Position numbers and translations under genes: made by a program. 8,357 bases of DNA from Caldifarciminota bacterium (GTDB lineage Bacteria > Hydrothermota > E44-bin80), in assembly GCA_023127905.1 (NCBI GenBank), contig JAGMEZ010000154.1, positions 1 to 8,357 of the forward strand, given 5' to 3'. A model generated the notes under the pieces. That model worked only from the letters and a program-made list of their open reading frames with translations. It was not told where the DNA came from and ran no database searches. How positions within the stretch are numbered: position 1 is the first letter of the stretch; the number at the start of each line of letters is the position of its first letter. Below, in pieces: positions 1 to 5,754 of this stretch.

Positions 1-680
1 ATTCAATTATTGATGGAATAAGTGTTTATGAATCACGATTTAGACTTGGAAAGAAGCTTTCAGAGGAAGTGAAAAAAACAAATCTAAAACCGGATGTTGT
101 CATTCCAATTCCCGATACCTCAAGAGTAGCTGCGCTCTCACTTGCCGGGGAGCTCGGTGTAGATTACCGTGAGGGGTTAATTAAAAATAGATATATCGGA
201 AGAACCTTCATAATGGCAACACAATCTGAAAGGCAAATTGCAGTAAAAATGAAACTCAATACAATAAAAAGTGTCGTCAAGAACAAAAAGGTCCTGCTCG
301 TTGATGATAGTATAGTGAGAGGAAATACATCAAAAGAGATTGTTAACCTCATAAGAACTTCAGGAGCTCGTGAGGTCTACTTTGCATCATATTCACCACC
401 ACTAAGATACCCCTGTTTATACGGCATAGATATGCAGATGAAAAAGGAATTTATTGCACAGGAAAAGCCTATTAATGAAATAAAGGTAAGCATTGGATGT
501 GATGAACTGATATATCAGACAATGGATGGACTTCTCAGTTCCCTTCAAATAGGTGACAAGAAGGAATTTAGATTTTTTTGCACTTCCTGCTTCGATGGGA
601 ACTATCCAACAAAAGTTGATGAAAAAATATTCAAAGATATTGAGCAAGACAGGATTGAAAGCAAAAGCTATATTCAGTAA
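1..680 (+). CDS. purF: Amidophosphoribosyltransferase (PurF), C-terminal part; 5' end outside window
   Basis: PurF catalyses the first committed step of purine synthesis, making phosphoribosylamine from PRPP and glutamine in the cytoplasm. The reading frame is open from base 3 and ends with TAA at 678-680. It opens with 'SIIDGISVYESR', typical of the PurF phosphoribosyltransferase domain. Next come 'PDVVIPIPDTSR', the flexible-loop segment 'KNRYIGRTFI', and the PRPP-binding loop 'VLLVDDSIVRGNTS', where most relatives have RGTT. Cysteine codons at 414-416 (PCLYGID) and at 579-581 and 588-590 (FCTSC) match three of the four [4Fe-4S] ligands of Bacillus-type PurF. This therefore looks like the iron-sulfur, propeptide-processed class. 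The N-terminal glutaminase domain and its catalytic cysteine are not in the window. A GTG at base 69 is internal and not a real start. The 3' end overlaps the next gene. Confidence 0.95.
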   Translation, partial: SIIDGISVYESRFRLGKKLSEEVKKTNLKPDVVIPIPDTSRVAALSLAGELGVDYREGLIKNRYIGRTFIMATQSERQIAVKMKLNTIKSVVKNKKVLLVDDSIVRGNTSKEIVNLIRTSGAREVYFASYSPPLRYPCLYGIDMQMKKEFIAQEKPINEIKVSIGCDELIYQTMDGLLSSLQIGDKKEFRFFCTSCFDGNYPTKVDEKIFKDIEQDRIESKSYIQ

Positions 681-1536
681 TACCCTCATACTTTTCCTTT
701 TTATCTCCTGCACAAAAGTATCCATTAATACAAAAAATATTGATTTACCTTTACCTGTTGATTTACAGCTCGACTTGAAGATATCAATCGATATACATCA
801 ATTTTCTCCTGAGAACTTTGTTTGCGATATAAGAGGAAATATTTATATCATTGGAAATGGTAGGAGACTTATTCGTGTTGGAGATAATAAAAAAGTAGAA
901 GAGATGAATATTGGAAGGATTTATCCCTGTGAAATTGTGGACATAAGTACGGATGGTTTCGATATCTTCTTACTTGATAGGATGAACAGGAAAATTTGGA
1001 CTGTGAAGAGAGAATTGGTTTTAGATAAAGGTTTCATTCTTGAGGCCCGACCTCTTTTTTTTAGTACCTCAGAAAAAGGTTTTTTTGCAGTAATCTACAG
1101 TGATATAAGAGATATTTCCATATTTTCAGGAACCGAAAAAATAATTAGTGGTTTTTTATTTGACGAAGGGATAATGGAAGGTGACAGCGGTTCTCTTTTG
1201 TTTAAGAAAGATATTATATATCTTGCGAATACAAAAAATAACAGGATAGAAATTTTCCATTTATACAATCCATTGGAAAGACTAATTATTAATGTGAATT
1301 CTCCAATCTCCCTTGCTCTCGATGGAAAGGATAACCTCTTCATTAACTCTAAAAATGGTATCACATTCATATCTAAGAATAGCAAAAAAGAAGAATTAAT
1401 CTCGAAGGAAATTTCTGGGGGGAAAATTTTAATTATAAACAAAAGGCTCTATGTCCTTAATCCTGAGGAAAGAAGAATAGATGTTTTTAAGATTATTTAT
1501 AGTTCTCCTGATTCAGATATCCCCGGAAAAGAATAA
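655..1536 (+). CDS. Predicted outer-membrane lipoprotein with NHL/beta-propeller-like repeats
   Basis: I do not recognise a named family. From the TTG at 655 the protein has 293 residues and begins with an export signal, MKAKAIFSNTLILFLFISC, whose Cys19 (codon 709-711) sits in a lipobox-like LFISC. Phe at -3 is not the usual Leu, so lipidation is likely rather than certain. An in-frame ATG at 619 would give a longer leader (Cys31) and a 62-base overlap with purF; neither start has a convincing Shine-Dalgarno. The body shows about six weak repeats of the type D-x-x-G-N-I-Y-I followed by a small loop and a second strand pair (for example DIRGNIYIIGNG, DGFDIFLLDRMNRKIW, DIIYLANTKNNRIEIF, DGKDNLFINSKNGITF, RLYVLNPEERRIDVF). 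This pattern suggests an NHL-like propeller, usually a binding platform. It overlaps purF by 26 bases and the barrel gene by 56, implying co-expression. Propeller fold and partnership with the barrel are inference. Confidence 0.72.
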   Translation: MKAKAIFSNTLILFLFISCTKVSINTKNIDLPLPVDLQLDLKISIDIHQFSPENFVCDIRGNIYIIGNGRRLIRVGDNKKVEEMNIGRIYPCEIVDISTDGFDIFLLDRMNRKIWTVKRELVLDKGFILEARPLFFSTSEKGFFAVIYSDIRDISIFSGTEKIISGFLFDEGIMEGDSGSLLFKKDIIYLANTKNNRIEIFHLYNPLERLIINVNSPISLALDGKDNLFINSKNGITFISKNSKKEELISKEISGGKILIINKRLYVLNPEERRIDVFKIIYSSPDSDIPGKE

Positions 1537-4500
1537 TCAACCTCTCCTAAATAATTCAATAAGCATTTCTTCAAGAAGAATTATTATAGAAGGCGAGGAT
1601 AAAAGGGGTCCTTACAATCTCCCCGATATTTTTATACTAACGAATTCAGTAATTGTATTAAAAGACAGTTTTTCACTTGAAAGTGAAAGGGATTACTTTC
1701 TAAATTCAAAAAACGGAACAATATTCTTCTTTGAACCGCTTAAAAAGGAAGAAAGAGTCACAATTTCATATAAATTTTTTCCATTTAATCTACAACAGGA
1801 GTATAAAAGAAGAAGTATAGGTTCATTTTTGAAAGGAATGCCTGTGAAAATAGAGAAAGAAATTTCAAGTGATCAAATTAAAGATTCTGAAAGAACAGAA
1901 ATTATCCTTGGTGGAGCGAAGACATTCAGCATTGGTATGAATTCATCAACCGGATTCTCTTTTGATCAGTCACTTAAGGTAAACATAACAGGTGAAATTT
2001 CAGAGGGTCTTTCAATCAGCGGTGTTCTTTCAGACGAAAACACTCCGCTTGAACCAGAAGGCGTAACAGAATCCCTTGAAGAACTTGATAGGATATACGT
2101 TACTATAAAAGGAAAAAACATAGGAGCAACATTCGGCGATTACAAATTAAATTATAGTACTGCAACAACTCCAATAATAGAAAGAGACCTTCTTGGTGTA
2201 ACGGGAAAAATAAAAAGAGAATCGGTAGATGCAAATATATCTTTTGGTATACCCAGAGGAAAATTTAATTCAGAATATATAAAAGGAATAGAAGGCAAAC
2301 AGGGACCATATCAGCTTAAAAGCCCGGAAGCCGAAGAAGATATTGTAGTTTTGGCTGGAAGCGAAACTGTATATCTTGATGGTTTGCTTATGAGACGAGG
2401 AGAGAAAAATGATTATACAATAGATTACAATCTTTCGCAGATAACCTTTTCGTCGAAAAGATTGATCACAGAAGAAAGTGATATCGTTGTATATTTCCAG
2501 TACACAAGAATTGGATTTAGAAGGAATATCTATGCAACAAGGGTAAATTATAAGAAACAAAATTATTACGTAGGGGGGGTTTTTATCCGTGACAAAGATG
2601 AAATTGACCAGACCGAAGGTTTTGAACTTACAAAGGATAAAAAGGAATTCCTCGCTCAAGTCGGAGATGATACAACGATGAACTGGATGGATAGTGGTAT
2701 CTATATGGGCGAAGGAAAAGGAGATTACAGTTTTATCGATTCATTCTATGTCTATAGAGGATATAAAAACGGAGAATGGGACGTCTCATTTACATATGTA
2801 GGTGTTGGAAACGGTGATTATGTTTACAGTGACTCCCTTTCCGGATTCATTTACACGGGGATAAGCAATGGTGATTATTCGAGTAAGATAAAGATATCAC
2901 TTCCTGAAAGTGAAAAATATATTGGCTTTGATATTGGCTTTGATGACGGGGAAAAATTAAAACTCAATGGTGAAATCTTCGGTTCTGATTATGACAAAAA
3001 CATCCTCTCCCCGATTGATGATAATAACAATAAAGGATACTTTACCCTCATTAACGGTGATCTGAATATCGTAAAATCAAAATGGGGTGACATGAGTTTA
3101 CTGGGGAACTATCAGTACAGAAACAGTAACTTTAATCCTCTTTCAATACTGGATAAAGTGAATTTTGAAGAAATGTGGATTTTACAACGCTCAACAGGTT
3201 TGGAAGAGATTAAAAATGGTAAAATTACATATAATAAAGAAAATTTCTTCTTCACTAAAGCAAGCATATCGTTATTAAAAAGGGAAAATATAGATGCAAG
3301 CCTTAAAGAAGGTTTTTTTTCTCTGAGAAAAAGGAATCTTCCAAATGTGAACATCTCCTCGAGCATTGTAACGATAAACGGTGATACACTGCTTAATGGT
3401 GTCAAGAAAAAATTGATAACTGTATCATATTCTGTCTGGAAGCTGCTGCCTGAGGTTCATGTCAAAGAGGAATTAAGAAGTGAAACGAGAAATAAAAGAT
3501 GGAGAGAGGGTGGAGGAGAACTTGGATTTCTCTTATTAAAAAAATCAAAGCTCTCAGTCGGTTATAGTAAAAGGTATGATGAAATATTCAATATAATCGA
3601 AGATATTTATGAAAGGGAATCAAGCACAATTACGAAAAATCTCTCTTTTGTAACAGATGAAATGAATATTTTCAAAGGGAATCTCAACGTAACCTCACGA
3701 AAGAAAAGATATACCCAGCAGTTTCCAGGCGAGAACATCGAATTACTACTCATTGAATTCGCAACTCATTTTATTCCAATAAAGAGACATCTTGATATTG
3801 AGACGAACTATTCTGTTACAGGCAAGAATTCTATTCTATTCAACGAAATTTATTATGAAGTGGAAGAGGGAACCGGTGATTACAGTAAAGACAATTTCAC
3901 AGGACAGTACTTCCCTGATACCCTCGGTAACTATAAAAGAAAAATCGAGCGAATTGGAGAAGGAAATCCTGTAACAGCTCTTATGACATACTTAAGAGTG
4001 AGGATGACACCAGTTACAATTCTCAGATTCAACCTCACTGCAAGTATTACTGAAGAGAATAAAGGACATGAAAAACTGCCTATATACACAATGCAACTTG
4101 ACAAATTTCTGGATGACTCCCTTACCGTAAAAGGGAAACAATCTCTTGATGGAAACATTTCCCTGTACCCTCTTAAATCAACATCCTTTTCTTATTCTTT
4201 TTATTTTCAAAAATGTCTAAATAACGAACTTTCAAATGCGAAAAGAAATTATTATGATAGGAATGAATTTCGTATTGAGCAATATCTAACAGAAAAAAGT
4301 AAAATAGCGTTTGAGTATTCAAAAAAGAGAATCATCGAGGAAAGCGTTGCACAAGGTCTTGAGAAAAATGAGAGAAAGGAAGAATTCGCCCCTGAATATT
4401 CTCACTATATCTTAAATAACCTTGAAGTCAGTATTAAAGCAACAACAGGTAACATCAAGATAGAAGAACCATTATGGTACAGCAACCTCGGCGTCATTAC

Positions 4501-4786
4501 TATAAAAAATGAAGGTTTTTCACCCTCTTTTGAATATTTAATTAAAAACAATGCAATAATCAATACTGCCTTTGCGGTTACGAAAAACTCAACATCACTG
4601 AATAAAAATGATCTCCCTTATGATGTACAGAGTATTTATCCCATTGGAATCACAACAGATTGGAAAATCAGAGCAGCAATCTCTATTTCACGTTTTTTCT
4701 CAATGAACATTTCTTACAATGGCATAAACAAACCGGATAAGAAGACAATCCATTCTGCAAATGCCGAGCTTCGGGCTGACTTCTAA
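1481..4786 (+). CDS. Large predicted outer-membrane beta-barrel protein with duplicated GPY-L modules and G-x-GDY repeats
   Basis: The product has 1101 residues. It starts with a short hydrophobic signal, MFLRLFIVLLIQIS, and ends in Phe (LRADF), the usual last residue of outer-membrane barrels. The ATG at 1481 follows GAGGAAAGAAGA (1465-1476) and is needed to keep the signal peptide. Residues 43-102 and 275-343 are two copies of a module beginning G-P-Y-x-L. Residues about 140-260 form a block rich in short amphipathic strands, with a GVLSDENTPLEPEG motif followed by GATFGDYKLNY. I associate this arrangement with large surface proteins of FCB and WOR-3-like bacteria, but I cannot name the family. 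Residues 410-466 hold three G-x-G-x-GDY-type repeats, with a fourth partial copy near 796. From about 520 onward the sequence is mostly alternating polar/hydrophobic strands, as expected of a big barrel. Function is unknown; a pore, assembly or surface-anchoring role is possible. The only other cysteine-poor, strand-rich alternative I considered is a periplasmic adhesin. Confidence 0.8.
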   Translation: MFLRLFIVLLIQISPEKNNQPLLNNSISISSRRIIIEGEDKRGPYNLPDIFILTNSVIVLKDSFSLESERDYFLNSKNGTIFFFEPLKKEERVTISYKFFPFNLQQEYKRRSIGSFLKGMPVKIEKEISSDQIKDSERTEIILGGAKTFSIGMNSSTGFSFDQSLKVNITGEISEGLSISGVLSDENTPLEPEGVTESLEELDRIYVTIKGKNIGATFGDYKLNYSTATTPIIERDLLGVTGKIKRESVDANISFGIPRGKFNSEYIKGIEGKQGPYQLKSPEAEEDIVVLAGSETVYLDGLLMRRGEKNDYTIDYNLSQITFSSKRLITEESDIVVYFQYTRIGFRRNIYATRVNYKKQNYYVGGVFIRDKDEIDQTEGFELTKDKKEFLAQVGDDTTMNWMDSGIYMGEGKGDYSFIDSFYVYRGYKNGEWDVSFTYVGVGNGDYVYSDSLSGFIYTGISNGDYSSKIKISLPESEKYIGFDIGFDDGEKLKLNGEIFGSDYDKNILSPIDDNNNKGYFTLINGDLNIVKSKWGDMSLLGNYQYRNSNFNPLSILDKVNFEEMWILQRSTGLEEIKNGKITYNKENFFFTKASISLLKRENIDASLKEGFFSLRKRNLPNVNISSSIVTINGDTLLNGVKKKLITVSYSVWKLLPEVHVKEELRSETRNKRWREGGGELGFLLLKKSKLSVGYSKRYDEIFNIIEDIYERESSTITKNLSFVTDEMNIFKGNLNVTSRKKRYTQQFPGENIELLLIEFATHFIPIKRHLDIETNYSVTGKNSILFNEIYYEVEEGTGDYSKDNFTGQYFPDTLGNYKRKIERIGEGNPVTALMTYLRVRMTPVTILRFNLTASITEENKGHEKLPIYTMQLDKFLDDSLTVKGKQSLDGNISLYPLKSTSFSYSFYFQKCLNNELSNAKRNYYDRNEFRIEQYLTEKSKIAFEYSKKRIIEESVAQGLEKNERKEEFAPEYSHYILNNLEVSIKATTGNIKIEEPLWYSNLGVITIKNEGFSPSFEYLIKNNAIINTAFAVTKNSTSLNKNDLPYDVQSIYPIGITTDWKIRAAISISRFFSMNISYNGINKPDKKTIHSANAELRADF
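1607..1786 (+). repeat. GPY-L module, copy 1 (residues 43-102 of the barrel protein)
   Basis: This segment starts GPYNL, runs through a hydrophobic stretch with 'SVIVLKDSFSL' and 'DYFLNSKNGTIFF', and ends 'VTISYKFFPF'. It aligns with residues 275-343 in the order GPY-x-L, I-x-V/L, a V-x-L-(D) strand, a DY turn, I-x-F, and a final V-x-x-Y strand. Copy 1 lacks about eight residues after GPYNL that are present in copy 2. The similarity is at the protein level only. Confidence 0.6.
2303..2512 (+). repeat. GPY-L module, copy 2 (residues about 275-344 of the barrel protein)
   Basis: This segment starts GPYQL, continues 'DIVVLAGSETVYLDGLLMRR', then 'NDYTIDYNLSQITF', and ends 'DIVVYFQYTRI'. It reads as the fuller version of the module at residues 43-102. 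The pattern of a named value (SETVYLDG), a Y-x-x-D-Y turn and a closing Y-x-Y strand is what I would expect of a small beta-sandwich or plug-like domain. That structural reading is inference. Confidence 0.6.
2708..2878 (+). repeat. Three G-x-G-x-GDY-type repeats within the barrel protein
   Basis: Residues 410-416 (GEGKGDY), 441-447 (GVGNGDY) and 460-466 (GISNGDY) recur at spacings of 31 and 19 residues. Each is preceded by an aromatic strand ending Y-x-G, and the first two are followed by an aromatic/Asp-Ser segment (YSFIDSFYVY, YVYSDSLSGF). A further partial copy, EGTGDY, lies at residues 796-801. Their regular turns could be Ca-binding or strand-connecting loops, but no ligand can be assigned from the sequence. 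Confidence 0.6.
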
Positions 4787-4808
4787 TAATCTATTAAATC
4801 CGCAGATT

Positions 4809-4824
4809 GTAGGAACAAACCTAC
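4809..4824 (+). terminator. Weak hairpin after the barrel gene, possible terminator
   Basis: GTAGG (4809-4813), a loop AACAAA and CCTAC (4820-4824) can form a 5-bp stem 22 bases after the stop codon. The following bases are TTGTTACCC rather than a clean T tract. A second tiny inverted repeat, GGTAA-TG-TTACC, lies at 4845-4856. Either could help end the purF-lipoprotein-barrel transcript, but neither is a canonical intrinsic terminator. Confidence 0.25.
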
Positions 4825-4877
4825 TTGTTACCCACTTTTCTAATGGTAATGTTACCTTCAGAAATTATTAAAAGATG

Positions 4878-4906
4878 TTGACATATACATTGGTTTGGGG
4901 TATTAT
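4878..4906 (+). promoter_or_regulatory. Sigma70-like promoter for the YbaK-family gene
   Basis: TTGACA (4878-4883) is followed by exactly 17 bases and TATTAT (4901-4906), a perfect -35 and a 5/6 match to the -10 consensus. Transcription would begin near 4913, giving a leader of roughly 130 bases before the ATG at 5046. The leader shows no riboswitch or attenuator that I recognise. Seen in sequence; activity is inferred. Confidence 0.65.
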
Positions 4907-5032
4907 TTTAATTACAGTAAAGACTAAAAGAACAATAAGAGTTAAATCATTATAACCAACTGATTTCTAACATAAACGAATTAGGTATAGCAGTAACTTG
5001 TCAGATCAAAAACATTATTGATTGATAAATTT

Positions 5033-5040
5033 AAAGGAGG
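5033..5040 (+). promoter_or_regulatory. Strong Shine-Dalgarno that fixes the YbaK-family start
   Basis: AAAGGAGG ends five bases before ATG 5046. This rules out the in-frame TTG at 5022, which would lie upstream of the ribosome binding site and add eight residues not expected for the family. Confidence 0.85.
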
Positions 5041-5045
5041 CTATC

Positions 5046-5507
5046 ATGCCAGTAAAAAAATTAAAGGATTTCCTGGACAGCCAAGGCATTAAATACGTGA
5101 CTATCAGTCATTCGCAGGCATATACAGCCCAAGAAATTGCGAGTTCCGCTCACATCCCGGGAAAGGAATTGGCTAAAACAGTAATGATCAAGATCGATGG
5201 TAAAATGGCAATGGCTGTTCTTCCTGCTTCCTATAAAGTAGATTTCGATCTTTTGAAAAAGACCATTGAAGCGAGCAAGGTTGAACTTGCCAGTGAAAAA
5301 GAATTTCAAGACATATTTCCGGAGTGCGATGTCGGTGCTATGCCACCCTTTGGGAATCTTTATGGAATGGAAGTTTTTGCAGCAGAAAGTTTGTCAGAAG
5401 ACAAAGAGATTACATTCAACGCAGGTTCCCACACAGAACTAATTAGATTGGCATATAAAGACTTTGAAAAACTGGTAAAACCAAAGGTTGTTAAATTCTC
5501 GTTCTAA
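5046..5507 (+). CDS. YbaK/EbsC-family aminoacyl-tRNA deacylase
   Basis: The product is a 153-residue single-domain cytoplasmic protein of the YbaK/EbsC (prolyl-tRNA editing-like) family. Such proteins hydrolyse mischarged aminoacyl-tRNAs in trans, for example Cys- or Ala-tRNA(Pro). Family landmarks are visible: an N-terminal helix with 'YTAQEIA', then '[15 protein letters not shown]' with the conserved catalytic-type lysine at K44, 'AVLPAS', '[11 protein letters not shown]' around residues 97-107, and the C-terminal '[23 protein letters not shown]'. Length is normal for a stand-alone domain. The tRNA substrate cannot be read from sequence, so no gene symbol is assigned. It has its own promoter and ribosome binding site and stands apart from the operon upstream. 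Hand counting four rows (5101-5340) gives about 42% GC, against about 31% in sampled rows of the barrel gene, so recent acquisition is possible. Confidence 0.92.
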   Translation: MPVKKLKDFLDSQGIKYVTISHSQAYTAQEIASSAHIPGKELAKTVMIKIDGKMAMAVLPASYKVDFDLLKKTIEASKVELASEKEFQDIFPECDVGAMPPFGNLYGMEVFAAESLSEDKEITFNAGSHTELIRLAYKDFEKLVKPKVVKFSF

Positions 5508-5513
5508 TAAGCG

Positions 5514-5539
5514 TGCATGCTCCATCTATCGAGCATGTG
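5514..5539 (+). other. Hairpin just after the YbaK-family gene
   Basis: CATGCTC (5516-5522) and GAGCATG (5531-5537) form a perfect 7-bp stem around an 8-base loop, extendable by two G-U pairs in RNA to 5514-5539. It begins seven bases after the stop codon, which suits a terminator or mRNA 3'-end stabiliser. No T tract follows (the next bases are AGGATGAAGG), so intrinsic termination is doubtful. Confidence 0.45.
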
Positions 5540-5546
5540 AGGATGA

Positions 5547-5633
5547 AGGCAAGTTGTTAGTGGAAAACCGATTAGCGAGGAAGAGAAATGTTACCAGTGC
5601 GGTGCAAAATTGAGAGACAAGCCTTTATCTTGA
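5547..5633 (+). pseudogene. Possible relic of a gene ending in a CxxCG zinc-knuckle
   Basis: A 28-codon open stretch ends at TGA 5631-5633 and encodes 'EEEKCYQCGAKLRDKP' near its end. The CYQCGAKL segment is a typical half zinc-ribbon knuckle, with cysteine codons at 5589-5591 and 5598-5600. The frame is closed upstream by TGA at 5544-5546 and contains no ATG, GTG or TTG start, so it cannot be a complete gene as it stands. It may be the tail of a decayed gene that once lay between the two neighbours. Parent family unknown; chance similarity remains possible. Confidence 0.35.
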
Positions 5634-5697
5634 CATAATTTAGATATAGTTTCCAAACTGTAAAATTCATTAAAGCAAATTCATCAAAAAATAATCC

Positions 5698-5727
5698 TTG
5701 ACAAGGAGAACATTTAGTGTCAATAAT
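5698..5727 (+). promoter_or_regulatory. Sigma70-like promoter for the Asp-box protein gene
   Basis: TTGACA (5698-5703), an 18-base spacer and AATAAT (5722-5727) make a good promoter, with transcription expected near 5734 and a leader of about 20 bases. A 5-2-5 inverted repeat, AGTTT-CC-AAACT (5648-5659), lies about 40 bases upstream of the -35 and could be a regulator site, though it is too short to be persuasive. Confidence 0.55.
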
Positions 5728-5743
5728 TACAAGATCCAAAAAA

Positions 5744-5749
5744 AGGAGG
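5744..5749 (+). promoter_or_regulatory. Strong Shine-Dalgarno that fixes the Asp-box protein start
   Basis: AGGAGG, within an A-rich run, ends five bases before ATG 5755. It rejects the in-frame TTG at 5698, which overlaps the promoter -35 element and would place 19 polar residues ahead of the signal peptide. Confidence 0.85.
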
Positions 5750-5754
5750 CATTC

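Noticed and set aside
1055..1062. T8 runs at 1055-1062, 3313-3320 and 7224-7231 as phase-variation or frameshift sites
   Set aside because: Runs of this length are expected by chance in AT-rich coding DNA, and the frames continue normally through each one.
2270..2659. Minus-strand open frame of 129 codons inside the barrel gene
   Set aside because: It lies wholly opposite a well-supported gene, its product is low-complexity and hydrophobic as expected of an antisense shadow, and no promoter or ribosome site supports it.
4761..4871. 36-codon ATG frame overlapping the barrel gene's 3' end and running into the spacer
   Set aside because: It has no ribosome site of its own, its first half is out-of-frame barrel sequence, and the short tail matches no family I know.
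4998..5028. TTGTCA with TGATAA as an alternative promoter closer to the deacylase gene
   Set aside because: It needs a 19-base spacer and the -10 match is poor compared with the element at 4878-4906.
5630..5658. TTGACA at 5630-5635 as another promoter
   Set aside because: No acceptable -10 hexamer lies 16-19 bases downstream (17 bases on is CCAAAC); the TTGACA at 5698 is better placed.
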